DNA of 64,000 bases. Source: Marinobacter salsuginis. Lineage in GTDB: Bacteria; Pseudomonadota; Gammaproteobacteria; Pseudomonadales; Oleiphilaceae. Position numbers and translations under genes: made by a program. Positions 48,154 to 58,777 of this stretch are shown here, one piece after another. Below the pieces are notes generated by a model. That model was not told the DNA's origin and made no database searches. It saw nothing but the letters and a program-made list of their open reading frames with translations. The stretch spans positions 110,086-174,085 of the forward strand of contig NZ_BGZH01000005.1 in assembly GCF_009617755.1 (NCBI RefSeq), read 5' to 3'. How positions within the stretch are numbered: position 1 is the first letter of the stretch; every line of letters starts with the position of its first letter.

Positions 48154-48852
48154 ATGACAATGTCCTGCAACGAAATCCGGGTGGATCTGCCCGCCTACAT
48201 TAACAATGAGCTTTCCGCCCCCGCCCGTGATCGGGTGCAGGAGCATGTTGCTGCCTGCCCAGCGTGCAGTAAGTGGCTTGCTTCTGAGCGTGCTCTTAAC
48301 CGGGCGTTGCAGGAGCAGTTCAGCGTCCCGGCGCCTTCCCCTGATTTTCAGAATCGTGTTCTGAGTTCGGCCCGGGGCGCGGGCAGTCCGCAGTCCGGAT
48401 GGAGCCACGGGGCTCTGGGTGGTGCCATTGCGGCGGCCCTGGCGCTGGGTATTGGTCTTGGTGTCTTTTTAACGCCGGGTATTGTTACGGATGATGCAGA
48501 CCCGACCGTTGCGTTGTCGGAGAATGCCGCTGAAGGGTTGGCAACCGGGATTGCCCAACCGGTTGAGAGAACTGTGCGTCTTGCCTTCCATTCCGGTGAA
48601 GCGCTGGAAAATGTCACGCTGACTCTGGAACTCCCGCCCAATGTGGAGGTGGCCTCCTGGCCGGGGCAGCGAGAGCTTAGCTGGCAGGTTAGCCTTGATG
48701 CGGGCGAGAACGTGCTGTCGTTGCCGTTGAAGTTGCTGTTCCCAGGCTCTGGAGAGCTGGTGGCTCGACTGGACACCGGAGATCGCCATAAAACGTTCCG
48801 TGCCCCGATTCCAGAATACCCACAGCAGACCGTCGAGGGACCAGAATCATGA
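48154..48852 (+). CDS. Zinc-finger anti-sigma factor
   Basis: 232 residues from the ATG at 48154. The N-terminal zf-HC2 anti-sigma domain has Cys5 in MSCNEIRV and the HxxxCxxC site HVAACPACSKW. One membrane helix follows (GGAIAAALALGIGLGVFL, about 83-100), then a periplasmic beta-rich domain (VTLTLELPPNVEVASWPGQR). It should hold the preceding sigma factor at the membrane until an envelope signal frees it. The next gene starts in its stop codon. Confidence 0.88.
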   Translation: MTMSCNEIRVDLPAYINNELSAPARDRVQEHVAACPACSKWLASERALNRALQEQFSVPAPSPDFQNRVLSSARGAGSPQSGWSHGALGGAIAAALALGIGLGVFLTPGIVTDDADPTVALSENAAEGLATGIAQPVERTVRLAFHSGEALENVTLTLELPPNVEVASWPGQRELSWQVSLDAGENVLSLPLKLLFPGSGELVARLDTGDRHKTFRAPIPEYPQQTVEGPES

Positions 48853-49214
48853 TCAGAGAGACACTTGCATTGAGCGCCAAGCTGGTCGGATTTCTGATGG
48901 TCGGATTCTTTATACCGGCAACAGCGCTGGCCAACGAGGATCTGGATGTTACTATGCGCATGGTGACTGACGACGCAGAGCTCACCGATTCCGTGGTGCG
49001 GGAAATCGAGTTACCCCGCGCTATCGAAAGACCCGAAAATCCAGGCAAATCTGGCTCCCGGGGTCTGGATGCGGCGAGTGAAGCCCGAGAAAGGGGGCGA
49101 GAGTTCGGTGAGTCCATGTCCGAAAAGGCCAGGCAATCCCGAGAACTGATCAAGGGTAAGCCAGAGCGCCCGGAGCGCCCAGAACTGCCGGATGCACCAG
49201 GACTGGATCGCTGA
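48849..49214 (+). CDS. Small secreted protein, Pro/Glu/Arg-rich, unrecognised
   Basis: 121 residues, no family recognised. An N-terminal signal peptide ends near residue 29 (FFIPATALANE). The mature part is highly charged, with a helical Arg/Glu-rich centre (ASEARERGREFGESMSEKAR) and a repetitive end GKPERPERPELPDAPGLDR. It overlaps the anti-sigma stop by 4 bases (ATGA), so it belongs to the sigma operon, perhaps as a periplasmic partner of the anti-sigma domain. That role is a guess. Confidence 0.75.
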   Translation: MIRETLALSAKLVGFLMVGFFIPATALANEDLDVTMRMVTDDAELTDSVVREIELPRAIERPENPGKSGSRGLDAASEARERGREFGESMSEKARQSRELIKGKPERPERPELPDAPGLDR

Positions 49215-49267
49215 AGCCGGGTACGTAACCGGGCATCCCCTGCGAGGATTAACCCGGAGAGACCCGT

Positions 49268-50590
49268 TTGCTGGTATTTTGGCGCGCCCTGTTCCTGATC
49301 CTGTTGTTAATGCCCACGGTTGCTCTTCAGGCGGCTGAAACGGAAGCCGGCATGGAGGATTTCCGTGCTGGCGTTGAAGCCTTTGAAGCAGGAGACCTGA
49401 ACGCCGCGAAACAGCGCTTCCAGAGGGCCGTTGATGATGGCCTGAGATCTCCTTCGCTTTTCTATAACCTCGGTGTTGTCTGCTACCAGCTGGGCGATTA
49501 TGGCGCCGCTGAATCTGCCTTCCGTTCATTGCTCAATGGCTCCAATGGCGCCCTGGCGCGTTATAACCTCGGTCTGGTCGCGCTTGCTACGGAGGAGTCT
49601 GCCGAAGCCCGTCATTGGTTCGAGCAGGCCTCGGCAGAGAGCGCTCCGGATAAAATCCGGGCACTGGCCCGGGCGCAACTGAATAAACTGGATGGTGGAT
49701 CGCCTCGGTTGGCCCGCCAGCCCTCCATTCGCGGCTATCTGGGAATCTCAGGCGGTTACGATTCCAATATTGCCGGCCTGCCCGAGGACACGGCGTCGAG
49801 TGAAGGTGGGCTGTTCCTCGAAGCGCTGGCTGCCGGAACCTACGAACGGCCAGTCGGCACCCGCTCTCGGCTTTCCCTCGATGCTGCCGCCTATTCCCGG
49901 GAACATCCTTCCGATGACGAGTATGACGCTCAGGTATTGCAGGGACGATTGGCCTGGTCTGAGACCCTCACTGCAGGTGAGCGCGGCGCTCTGGTGTCGT
50001 TGGTGAAGTCCTGGTTTGGCAGCGAATCCCTTGAAACCCGATACGGCATCGAGGGGTTTTATCGTTGGCGTGAGTGTTCGCTACCCGTAGCCCCGGATCA
50101 GTGTGGAATCGCTCTGGCGGCGGCTGCCGTGAATGGTGGTTCAGGCTTCGAGGCCTATGACGGAGAGTGGTATCGAGCACGCGTTCATGCGCGGAAGTAC
50201 CTCGGACCCTGGCGATTGGACGGCGAATACTCACTGGAAATCAATGACCGGCGGGATCTGCAAACAACCAATGAGTTTATCAGTGTCTCACCTACCCACC
50301 ACACACTGGAGTTTGCCGGTCGCTACCAGTGGCGGCCAGATATCGTATTCGGAGCAACAGGCTCTGTTCGCCACAGTCGATACCGGGACGCCCATCAGTT
50401 GGTGTCCGGGGAAGGCGAGAGCGGGCGCAGAACAGATAACCGTCTGGAGATCGGATTGCTGGTGGAGAAGTCTCTGGACAGCCTTTGGCTTGTCAGGGGG
50501 GAGTGGTTGGTTCGGGATAACAGAAGCAGTCTTTCGCAATATGACTATCAGCGCGAGACGCTGATGTTTACCCTGGAAGGGGCCTTCTAG
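49268..50590 (+). CDS. TPR plus beta-barrel outer-membrane protein
   Basis: 440 residues. TTG start at 49268 with GGAG eight bases upstream. Signal peptide (ALFLILLLMPTVALQAAE), then tetratricopeptide repeats (about 30-145: GVEAFEAGDLNAAKQRFQRA, LFYNLGVVCYQLGDYGAAES). The C-terminal part (about 155-440) looks like a beta-barrel, with GYLGISGGYDSNI near its start and a terminal Phe. This build recalls Slam-type (DUF560) and PgaA-like proteins that move lipoproteins or polysaccharide over the outer membrane. It is the fourth gene of the ECF operon; its cargo is unknown. Confidence 0.75.
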   Translation: MLVFWRALFLILLLMPTVALQAAETEAGMEDFRAGVEAFEAGDLNAAKQRFQRAVDDGLRSPSLFYNLGVVCYQLGDYGAAESAFRSLLNGSNGALARYNLGLVALATEESAEARHWFEQASAESAPDKIRALARAQLNKLDGGSPRLARQPSIRGYLGISGGYDSNIAGLPEDTASSEGGLFLEALAAGTYERPVGTRSRLSLDAAAYSREHPSDDEYDAQVLQGRLAWSETLTAGERGALVSLVKSWFGSESLETRYGIEGFYRWRECSLPVAPDQCGIALAAAAVNGGSGFEAYDGEWYRARVHARKYLGPWRLDGEYSLEINDRRDLQTTNEFISVSPTHHTLEFAGRYQWRPDIVFGATGSVRHSRYRDAHQLVSGEGESGRRTDNRLEIGLLVEKSLDSLWLVRGEWLVRDNRSSLSQYDYQRETLMFTLEGAF

Positions 50591-50624
50591 CTCTGCAAGG
50601 CAAAGCCAGAAGACCGGCTACCCG

Positions 50625-51575
<951 letters not shown>

Positions 51576-51797
51576 TTATTCAAACTGCGGCTCAACCTAA
51601 CGGGTTGCTCCAGAGACTTCCTGCTCGTACTGCATCTGCCTTGGGGCAGACCGAGTGCTTCCGTGCGCTGACTTGATTCTTGTGTTTGTTAGATTGGTGC
51701 CGTCAGAGCATCTCGGTAGAGATTAGATCAACATTTGATCAGACGGGATGGTAAGTCAACGGCACAAAAGGCCAGGGAAGGGTGTTCGCCGTGGAAT

Positions 51798-51813
51798 TGT
51801 GATGGCTATCACA
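51798..51813. promoter_or_regulatory. Perfect CRP/Vfr-type palindrome
   Basis: TGTGATGGCTATCACA is an exact TGTGA-N6-TCACA site. It lies in the 328-base gap between the lipase start (51545) and the hemL 3' end (51874), about 255 bases upstream of the lipase. The rest of the gap has no gene; besides the hairpin at 51812-51858 I see only a small TCTGCC/GGCAGA hairpin (51635-51650). Confidence 0.55.
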
Positions 51814-51858
51814 TCGGTGGCCCCGCAGGACATGTTCCGACCTGCGGGGCCACCGATG
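51812..51858. terminator. Strong hairpin after hemL
   Basis: CATCGGTGGCCCCGCAGG (51812-51829) and CCTGCGGGGCCACCGATG (51841-51858) pair perfectly over 18 bases around an 11-base loop, 15 bases past the hemL stop. There is no T run. It may stabilise or end the hemL transcript. Confidence 0.65.
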
Positions 51859-51873
51859 GGGACAGCGGAAATA

Positions 51874-53154
51874 TCAGAGCGTAGCCATGACCTTTTTGGC
51901 TGCCGCTACCGTATCGGCGATGTCCTGTTCGGACAGTGCCGCTGTCGTAAAGCCTGCCTCAAAGGCGGATGGTGCCAGATATACGCCTTCCTTGAGCATG
52001 CCCTGGAAGAACTTCTTGAAGCGTTCGACATCACAGCCCATCACCTGGTCAAAGCGGGTAACAGAGCTTTCCTCGGTGAAGAAGAATCCGAACATGGCTC
52101 CGGCACTCTGGACCGTCAACGGGATGCCAGTGGCATCAGCGGCCTCTTTCAGGCCGTCGCGAACAGCATTGGTTTTCTCGGTCAGCCGGTCGTGGAAACC
52201 GGGCTCGGAGATTGCATTCAGTGTTGTCAGGCCGGCGCACATGGCCAGGGGGTTGCCGCTCAGGGTGCCTGCCTGGTAAACCGGTCCCAGTGGTGAGATG
52301 TGTTCCATGATTTCCCGTTTGCCGCCAAAGGCGCCGACCGGAAGCCCGCCACCAATTACCTTGCCCAGTGCGGTGAGGTCCGGGGTTACGCCATACAGCC
52401 CCTGGGCGCCGCCTAGGGAAACTCGGAACCCGGTCATTACTTCGTCGAAGATCAGCACGGTGCCGTGCTCGTCGCACACTTCCCGCAACCCCTCAAGGAA
52501 GCCGGGGACCGGCGGGATGCAGTTCATGTTACCTGCCACTGGCTCAACGATAATCGCGGCGATCTGGTCGCCCATCTCCCGGAAGCATTCCCGAACGCTG
52601 TCCATGTCGTTGTAGGTCAGCGTGATGGTGTGCTCAGCCAGGCTGGCGGGGATGCCCGGGGAGTTAGGTACGCCCAGGGTAAGGGCGCCGGAGCCTGCTT
52701 TGACAAGCAGTGAATCCACATGGCCATGGTAGCAGCCCTCGAACTTCACGATCTTGTCACGACCGGTGTAGCCCCGGGCGAGTCGAACGGTGCTCATGGT
52801 GGCCTCGGTGCCTGAATTCACCATGCGGACCAGTTCGATGGAGGGCACCAGTTCGCAAACCTTCTTGGCCATTTCGGTCTCGAGGGCAGTGGGTGCGCCA
52901 TAGCCAACGCCCAGATCCACTTGGGCGTGCAGGGCATCCTTTATGCGCTGGTCACCGTGGCCAAGAATCATGGGGCCCCAGGAACCGATGTAATCGATGT
53001 AGCGCTGATCGTCTTCGTCGTACAGGTAGGCGCCCTGGGCGTGCTTGAAGAAAAGGGGCGTACCACCGACACCGCGAAACGCCCGGACCGGAGAATTTAC
53101 GCCACCGGGGATGTATTTCTGAGCCTGTTCGAACAGGGTTTCGGAGTGCGTCAT
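51874..53154 (-). CDS. hemL: Glutamate-1-semialdehyde 2,1-aminomutase
   Basis: 426 residues, PLP-dependent enzyme making 5-aminolevulinate for haem. The opening [20 protein letters not shown], the [20 protein letters not shown] block and the PLP lysine near 265 ([15 protein letters not shown]) are all standard. It is the last gene of a minus-strand group clcA-hemJ-thiD-thiE-hemL, which places it with hemJ of the same haem pathway. Confidence 0.97.
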   Translation of the reverse strand: MTHSETLFEQAQKYIPGGVNSPVRAFRGVGGTPLFFKHAQGAYLYDEDDQRYIDYIGSWGPMILGHGDQRIKDALHAQVDLGVGYGAPTALETEMAKKVCELVPSIELVRMVNSGTEATMSTVRLARGYTGRDKIVKFEGCYHGHVDSLLVKAGSGALTLGVPNSPGIPASLAEHTITLTYNDMDSVRECFREMGDQIAAIIVEPVAGNMNCIPPVPGFLEGLREVCDEHGTVLIFDEVMTGFRVSLGGAQGLYGVTPDLTALGKVIGGGLPVGAFGGKREIMEHISPLGPVYQAGTLSGNPLAMCAGLTTLNAISEPGFHDRLTEKTNAVRDGLKEAADATGIPLTVQSAGAMFGFFFTEESSVTRFDQVMGCDVERFKKFFQGMLKEGVYLAPSAFEAGFTTAALSEQDIADTVAAAKKVMATL

Positions 53155-53169
53155 GGATCTGGGCTCCTG

Positions 53170-53829
53170 TTATTCGGGAATTGAAAAAAGTGGGTGATGG
53201 CTTGCGAACAAGCGCTCGAAGGCTTTGGCTCGCAGCTCAATCTCGTCGGCAGTACCGCCAAACAGGCCACCAACCACGGCAAGCATATCGGCCCCGGCGC
53301 GGATCAGTGGTTCTGCGTTTTCTGCAGTGACGCCGCCAATGGCCGTCAGTGGGCGCCCGAAACTCTTGGCTTCGGTTAACACGCTTGGGGCTGCAGCCGG
53401 TGCTCCGGGTTTGGTCGAAGACGTATAAAAGCGCCCGAAGGCCAGGTAGTCGGCGCCTGCTTCCAGCCCGGCGCGCGCCAAAGCCAGATCGGCGTGGCAC
53501 GTTATGCCGATAATCGCCTCCTCGCCGAGAAGCGCGCGGGCAGCTGCCAGTGAGCCGTCGGTTTGCCCCATATGGACGCCGGCAGCGCCCACACGTTTTG
53601 CCAGATCCGGGTCGTCGTTGATCAGCAAAGGCACACCGGCATTCCGGCAAACAGCTTGCAGGTCATTTGCCTGGGCAAGTCGTACCGCCATGGGCGCGTG
53701 TTTCTCGCGATATTGTACCATGACGGCACCGCCGCGAAGCGCTGCCTCGACCGATTCGATCAGTGTTTCGGGTGGTGTGAGCACGCTGTCGGTGATTGCG
53801 TAGAGGCCCGGACGAAGCCCTTTGCTCAT
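53170..53829 (-). CDS. thiE: Thiamine-phosphate synthase
   Basis: 219 residues from MSKGLRPGLYAITDS (53829). It joins hydroxymethylpyrimidine pyrophosphate and thiazole phosphate to thiamine phosphate. Conserved blocks MVQYREKHA, LLINDDPDLAKRVGAAGVHMGQ, IIGITCHA and AIGGVTAENAEPLIRAGAD are present. Its ATG overlaps the thiD stop (ATGA). No TPP riboswitch was seen in front of this pair. Confidence 0.95.
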   Translation of the reverse strand: MSKGLRPGLYAITDSVLTPPETLIESVEAALRGGAVMVQYREKHAPMAVRLAQANDLQAVCRNAGVPLLINDDPDLAKRVGAAGVHMGQTDGSLAAARALLGEEAIIGITCHADLALARAGLEAGADYLAFGRFYTSSTKPGAPAAAPSVLTEAKSFGRPLTAIGGVTAENAEPLIRAGADMLAVVGGLFGGTADEIELRAKAFERLFASHHPLFSIPE

Positions 53830-54614
53830 CGTTCCCACAGAATCCCTCGGTCCGGTACCGGTTGGCCTTTGCCAACGTCCAACGCGTGGAGTATGGCGCG
53901 ATGGACGTAGTTCTGGGCCTGCGAGATGGCCGCGCGTGGAGACAGGCCCGAGGCCCTTCCGGCCGCAATGGCCGCGGCCAGCGTGCAGCCCGTGCCATGG
54001 TACTCTCCGCCGATACGTTCGACCTCCCAGCGCATGGGGTCAGGTGCGTGATTGTAGAGGGTGTTGATAATGTGAACGCCGGTACCGTGCCCGCCAGTGG
54101 CCAATACCGATTCGCACCCGCTTTCCAACAGGTTGTTGGCAGCTTGGTCCGGGTTATCGCTGCCCCCGAGCATCGCCAGTTCAATACCGTTTGGCGTAAT
54201 CATTTCTGCCAGGGGAAACAGCTTCTCTTTCATGGCGCTAACCAGCTCGTCATCGGCCAGGTCGCCGCCACCCGCAGCTTTGATCACCGGATCGGTAATC
54301 ACGGGTACGCCTGGGTGTTCACGGATGAAATCCACCAGCACATCCACCACTGCCGCATTGCCCAGGGCGCCGGTTTTGATGGCGTGAATGGGGGTATCGT
54401 CAGCAAGGCACCGGAGCTGCTGGCGAATCAGCTCGGCGGAGACCGGCTCGGCGCCATAAACGTTGCGCGTATCCTGAACCGTGAGGCAGGACAGAACGGG
54501 CAAGGGGTGGCAGCCCAGCGAGGTGACTGCCTGAATGTCGGCCTGGATGCCGGCGCCGCCGGAGGGGTCGAGGCCGGAAAGAATCAGAACCTGGGGTCGG
54601 GTATAGCGTTTAAT
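53826..54614 (-). CDS. thiD: Hydroxymethylpyrimidine (phosphate) kinase, probable ATT start
   Basis: About 262 residues if started at the ATT codon at 54614. Conserved sequence extends well upstream of the first TTG (54503): QVLILSGLDPSGGAGIQADI and QAVTSLGCHP, which include the family substrate-binding start. In that frame a TGA lies two codons before the ATT, and no ATG, GTG or TTG lies between. GAGGAG stands 7 bases before the ATT. The start is therefore most likely ATT, which is rare. The enzyme phosphorylates HMP and HMP-P for thiamine. Later motifs DPVIKAAGGG and GGEYHGTGCTLAAAIAAG (catalytic Cys) are intact. Confidence 0.88.
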   Translation of the reverse strand: MKRYTRPQVLILSGLDPSGGAGIQADIQAVTSLGCHPLPVLSCLTVQDTRNVYGAEPVSAELIRQQLRCLADDTPIHAIKTGALGNAAVVDVLVDFIREHPGVPVITDPVIKAAGGGDLADDELVSAMKEKLFPLAEMITPNGIELAMLGGSDNPDQAANNLLESGCESVLATGGHGTGVHIINTLYNHAPDPMRWEVERIGGEYHGTGCTLAAAIAAGRASGLSPRAAISQAQNYVHRAILHALDVGKGQPVPDRGILWER

Positions 54615-54625
54615 GACTCAGCTCC

Positions 54626-55048
54626 TCAAAACGGTTTGACAACAGCCAGGATGACGACGGCCAGAAGGATCAGGACCGGCAATTCATTGAACCAGCGGTA
54701 AAACACATGGCTTCTGGTGTTCTGGTCGTCCCGGAAGACCTTTACAAGGTGCCCGCAGTAAAAATGGTAAATGATCAGAATGGCCACCAGAAGCAGCTTC
54801 GCATGCATCCAGCCCTGGCTGAAATAGCCAGTTGCATTGTAACTGATCAGCCAGACACCGAAGACGACGGTTGCGATCATCGAAGGTGTGGTAATGCCCC
54901 GGTACAGCTTCCGCTCCATGATCTTGAAGCGCTCACGGCCGGGCTCGTCCTCGCAAGCCGCATGGTAGACGAACAGTCTGGGCAGATAGAAGATGCCGGC
55001 GAACCAGCACACCAGTGAAATAATATGGAAGGCTTTCACCCACAGCAT
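54626..55048 (-). CDS. hemJ: Protoporphyrinogen IX oxidase HemJ
   Basis: 140-residue membrane protein with four predicted helices. It opens MLWVKAFHIISLVCWFAGIF, then YLPRLFVYHA, the HemJ/UPF0093 signature, with a His at position 8 and a conserved Lys in the WMHAKLLLV segment. HemJ oxidises protoporphyrinogen IX in many bacteria lacking HemG or HemY. It lies between clcA and thiD with hemL downstream in the same direction, so two haem-synthesis genes share the array. Confidence 0.93.
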   Translation of the reverse strand: MLWVKAFHIISLVCWFAGIFYLPRLFVYHAACEDEPGRERFKIMERKLYRGITTPSMIATVVFGVWLISYNATGYFSQGWMHAKLLLVAILIIYHFYCGHLVKVFRDDQNTRSHVFYRWFNELPVLILLAVVILAVVKPF

Positions 55049-55051
55049 TCG

Positions 55052-56827
55052 TCAGCTCCGTCGGTATTGGTAGTAACTCTCGATATCGGCTTTCAGAACC
55101 ACGCCATAAACGCGTTGGATCATTGGCGCCACGTGACGTTGTACGTAAAGGGCCTCGGCATTGGTTGCATCGAACTGGTCCAGGGCCTCCTCCAGAGTGG
55201 CCTGGTACTGCACCGGGGCAACGTCGCGACGATTGGCGGGAATGTCCATCAGGTCAATGGACTCCGGTGGTTCGATTTCCTCGTCGGCCACCAGTTTTTC
55301 CGTGTCTTCCAGATATCTCGCCAGGTCGACTGCCGGCAACAGTGCCGTGGGTCCGCTGCTGCCCTCAACCACCAGCCACTTTGGTTCCGATTTCAGGACC
55401 TTGCGCGCCTCTTCCACCGTCAAGTGTCGTTCAGTACGCAGGATGCTGCGATCCATGATGGCGCCGACCGACACCCGGCGCAGGGCCTGGATCACGGGAG
55501 AATTCTGGTAGCTCAGCCCCTGGTTCTTGAGAATGGTGAGGAACAGCGATTTCTTGCCGAAGGCCTCGCTGGTCACCAGGCTCGACGTGGTAATAATCAG
55601 CATGCCCGGAAGGATGATGTTGGGGTTCCGCGTGAGTTCCATGAGTGCCATCAGGGCGGCGAGTGGTGCCTGGAGCACGGCACCCATCATGGCACCCATT
55701 CCGAGCATCGCGTAAAAGCCAACCGACGAGGCGTGTTCCGGCAAAATCTGTGCGCCGATCAGGCCCATGGCGCCGCCCAGGGTTGCCCCCATGAACAGCG
55801 TCGGGCCAATCACGCCGCTTGGCATGCCCAGGCCGATGGAAAGCGAGGTAATGACCAGCTTGGCGGCGCCAGCACCCAGCAATAGCCAGAACGCCAGCTC
55901 ACCGTTAATGGTTTCGTTGACGGTGTCGTACCCGATACCCATGGTCTCCGGAATGAAAATGGCGAAGGGCACCATCAGAAGGCCCGCAATGGTAATGCGC
56001 AACAAAACCGGACGGTGGTGGTGCTTGCCCATGGTGTCCACCAACTGGATAAACAGCGCGGCGGCGATGCCGATAATGACGGCAATGGCCAGTATCCAGG
56101 GGATCTCCATCAGCGAGTTCATGGTCAGCGCCGGTACGCTGAAGGCCGGTTCCGCGCCATACACTGCCTGAGTCACAATCGCTGCGCTCACCGCCGCCAG
56201 AATGATTGGCGTGAAACCCGCAATGGTGTATTCCATCATCACCACTTCCATGGCGAAAATAACCCCGGAGATCGGCGTGTTGAACGAGGCCGAAATGGCC
56301 GCCGCACAGCCGCAGGCCACGAGCGTCCGGATGCTGTTGTTCGGCAGACGCATCCATTGCCCCATCAGACTCGAGAAGGCGGCACCGAGGTGCACGGCCG
56401 GCCCCTCGCGCCCCGCCGATTGGCCGCTGACCACAGTGGCCACTCCCGAGATAAACTGCACCATGGCGCTTCGCATGGAAATGTAGCCCTGGTGGTAGTT
56501 CAAACGCTCCATAACGTGAACGATCCCGACCTTGCGGTCGTGTGTGGCCAGCCGGTGCATCAGCAAGCCCAGCCCCAGAGCGCCGGCCAGAGGGAGAATC
56601 CCCCGGGTCAGCAGGTCCAGTTCCTCGAAGGATTCGGAACCTTCTCCCGGCAGGAAATGTTCGAGCGGCCACTCGATGGCCAGGCGGAATACGAGTATGA
56701 CGCCTCCGGTAAACAGCCCGGAGAGAAGGCCGAGCACGGCCAGTTGCGGTAATGCGTCAACACCGGACAATCGGCGCCGGAAAACGGGAATCAGATGCTC
56801 GGTAATCTGGTGCCAGATTTTCTGCAT
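55052..56827 (-). CDS. ClC-type chloride channel/transporter with CBS domains
   Basis: 591 residues. The ClC membrane core (about 20-430) has [11 protein letters not shown], whose Glu is the gating glutamate, the second key Glu in [10 protein letters not shown], and [11 protein letters not shown] at the C-terminal anion site. The first anion-site loop (GSGIP in E. coli ClcA) reads KVGIVHV here, so selectivity may differ. The C terminus (about 450-591) carries a pair of CBS-like domains. Glutamates at both places suggest a proton-coupled exchanger, but this is inference. It is divergent from argC. Confidence 0.88.
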   Translation of the reverse strand: MQKIWHQITEHLIPVFRRRLSGVDALPQLAVLGLLSGLFTGGVILVFRLAIEWPLEHFLPGEGSESFEELDLLTRGILPLAGALGLGLLMHRLATHDRKVGIVHVMERLNYHQGYISMRSAMVQFISGVATVVSGQSAGREGPAVHLGAAFSSLMGQWMRLPNNSIRTLVACGCAAAISASFNTPISGVIFAMEVVMMEYTIAGFTPIILAAVSAAIVTQAVYGAEPAFSVPALTMNSLMEIPWILAIAVIIGIAAALFIQLVDTMGKHHHRPVLLRITIAGLLMVPFAIFIPETMGIGYDTVNETINGELAFWLLLGAGAAKLVITSLSIGLGMPSGVIGPTLFMGATLGGAMGLIGAQILPEHASSVGFYAMLGMGAMMGAVLQAPLAALMALMELTRNPNIILPGMLIITTSSLVTSEAFGKKSLFLTILKNQGLSYQNSPVIQALRRVSVGAIMDRSILRTERHLTVEEARKVLKSEPKWLVVEGSSGPTALLPAVDLARYLEDTEKLVADEEIEPPESIDLMDIPANRRDVAPVQYQATLEEALDQFDATNAEALYVQRHVAPMIQRVYGVVLKADIESYYQYRRS

Positions 56828-56978
56828 GAGGCCAGAGTTCCGGTGGATTTGGATGGACGGTCAGAAAGATTCTGACAACATTGTAACGGTCGCCTTGAGG
56901 GCTGCAATAAGTCATTGGTTTATCATGGTAGACTACGGCGTCAAAGCTATTAATTCTGATACGACGTCGCTGGAGAAG

Positions 56979-58019
56979 ATGGTGATTAAAGTAGGCATCG
57001 TTGGTGGCACCGGTTACACCGGTGTGGAACTGCTGAGAATCCTCGCGGTTCACCCTGAAGTTTCGGTCAGCTGTATTACCTCCCGGTCTGAGGCGGGCAT
57101 GCCGGTAGCGGACATGTACCCGAATTTGCGTGGCCACTATGACCTGGCGTTTTCCGAGCCGGATGTAGCCGTGCTTGGAGCCTGCGACCTGGTTTTCTTC
57201 GCCACGCCTCATGGTGTGGCCATGCGAATGGTTCCGGAACTGATGTCGGCCGGCGTGCGTGTGGTGGATCTTTCTGCGGATTTCCGGCTTAAGGATCTTG
57301 ATGTTTGGGCCAACTGGTATGGGATGGCTCATGAAAGTCCGGAATGGGCTGAAAAGGCGGTTTATGGTTTGCCGGAGGTGGTGCGAGATGAAATCCGGAC
57401 AGCCCAGTTGGTTGCCAACCCCGGTTGTTATCCTACAGCGGTTCAGCTGGGCTTCCTCCCATTGCTGGAGCAGGGGCTGGTGGATCCTGCCCGGCTGATC
57501 GCGGACGCCAAATCCGGCGCCAGCGGCGCAGGCCGGCAGGGCAAGATTGGTATGCTGCATGGTGAGATTGGTGAAAGCTTCAAGGCCTATGGCGCCTCAG
57601 GGCATCGTCATCTGCCAGAGATTCGCCAGGGTCTGTCCGGGGCGGCCGGAGGTGATGTGGGCGTAACCTTCGTTCCCCATCTGATTCCAATGATCCGCGG
57701 TATTGAGGCGACGCTGTACGCGGAGCTGAAGAACCCGGCCGATTTTGATCGGCTGCAGACGTTGTTCGAGGAGCGCTTTGCGGACGAGCCGTTTGTCGAT
57801 GTCATGCCGTTTGGTAGCCATCCGGAGACCCGAAGTGTGCGCGGGGCAAACCAGTGTCGTATGGCGCTGCACAGACAGGAGCATAGCAACATCGTGATTG
57901 TCTCTTCTGTCATCGATAATCTGGTGAAAGGCGCAGCAGGGCAGGCGGTTCAGAATATGAACATCATGTTCGGCCTCAAAGAAACCATGGGGCTTGAAGC
58001 CCCGGCGCTGCTGCCTTGA
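56979..58019 (+). CDS. argC: N-acetyl-gamma-glutamyl-phosphate reductase
   Basis: 346 residues from the ATG at 56979 ([20 protein letters not shown]), with GGAG four bases upstream. The open frame runs far upstream antisense to clcA but is not coding there. ArgC reduces N-acetylglutamyl phosphate in arginine synthesis. The NADP site GGTGYTG and the catalytic Cys near 150 (NPGCYPTA) are intact. It opens the cluster argC, DUF6776-like, bactofilin and erpA, as in Pseudomonas. Confidence 0.97.
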   Translation: MVIKVGIVGGTGYTGVELLRILAVHPEVSVSCITSRSEAGMPVADMYPNLRGHYDLAFSEPDVAVLGACDLVFFATPHGVAMRMVPELMSAGVRVVDLSADFRLKDLDVWANWYGMAHESPEWAEKAVYGLPEVVRDEIRTAQLVANPGCYPTAVQLGFLPLLEQGLVDPARLIADAKSGASGAGRQGKIGMLHGEIGESFKAYGASGHRHLPEIRQGLSGAAGGDVGVTFVPHLIPMIRGIEATLYAELKNPADFDRLQTLFEERFADEPFVDVMPFGSHPETRSVRGANQCRMALHRQEHSNIVIVSSVIDNLVKGAAGQAVQNMNIMFGLKETMGLEAPALLP

Positions 58020-58035
58020 TGCCCAGGGAAAGATC

Positions 58036-58776
58036 GTGAGCGAACAGCGAAAGCCGGCTGAAGAGTATGTCGTTATTCGCCATCGTCCCGGGTATCGCCT
58101 GCGCAGAACGGCCATCCTGCTGATTTTTACCGTTGTTGCGGCAATCGCCGGATATGCAACCGGCCTGGCTCAGGGTGGTTTCCGGTTTTCCAGCGCTGAG
58201 GAGTCAAACCAGGTGTTGGAGGATGAAGTCGAGGCCCTGCGAGAGGATTATCGCAAGGCCCGGCAACAGCTGATCAACCTGGAGCGAGGACGGGTCATAG
58301 ATGAGCAGGCCCTGAATCAGGCTCGCAAAACCATTGTCGAGCTGGAAACCCGGATTGTGTCACTGCAATCGGACCTGACATTTTATAAAAATATCATGGC
58401 GCCATCGGAGACCAGCAAAGGCCTCCAGGTTGACAGTTTCACGCTGGTTCCGACCCGTAATCAGGATAGCTACGACTTCAAGTTGGTGCTGACTCAGGTC
58501 GGCAACAACAAGAGCTACATTTCAGGTGTCGTAGCGGTCAATGTCATCGGTTTGCGTGATGAAGAGAAAGAGGTCATCGCTCTGCGCGACCTTTCGGAGG
58601 ACATAGCCGATCTCGGCGTGAAATTCCGTTTCCGGTATTTTCAGGACGTCGAAGGTTCCCTGAAACTGCCGGAAGAATTTGAGCCGCTGGAAATCCAGGT
58701 GGTAGCCCAGGCGGAAGGAAGAAAATCCTCGCAAGCCGAGCGCACCTTTAACTGGGACGATTTAACGGAGAACTGA
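58036..58776 (+). CDS. Coiled-coil inner-membrane protein (DUF6776-like)
   Basis: 246 residues from a GTG at 58036 (MSEQRKPAEEYVVIRHRPGY), with AGGGA upstream. A longer frame begins inside argC and is less likely. One membrane helix (about 25-47, AILLIFTVVAAIAGYATGLA) is followed by a long coiled coil (VLEDEVEALREDYRKARQQL onward) and a periplasmic beta-rich end. The family accompanies bactofilin genes in Pseudomonas-like genomes. Function unknown; a scaffold role with bactofilin is plausible since the stop is one base from the bactofilin start. Confidence 0.78.
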   Translation: MSEQRKPAEEYVVIRHRPGYRLRRTAILLIFTVVAAIAGYATGLAQGGFRFSSAEESNQVLEDEVEALREDYRKARQQLINLERGRVIDEQALNQARKTIVELETRIVSLQSDLTFYKNIMAPSETSKGLQVDSFTLVPTRNQDSYDFKLVLTQVGNNKSYISGVVAVNVIGLRDEEKEVIALRDLSEDIADLGVKFRFRYFQDVEGSLKLPEEFEPLEIQVVAQAEGRKSSQAERTFNWDDLTEN

Positions 58777-58777
58777 C

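Noticed and set aside
53170..54640. A TPP riboswitch controlling thiD-thiE
   Set aside because: thiD starts 12 bases after hemJ, leaving no room for an aptamer, and none of the conserved THI-box sequence was seen.
56532..56978. N-terminal extension of argC by 149 codons
   Set aside because: The extension is antisense to clcA; ArgC family proteins begin at the ATG at 56979, which has a good ribosome site.
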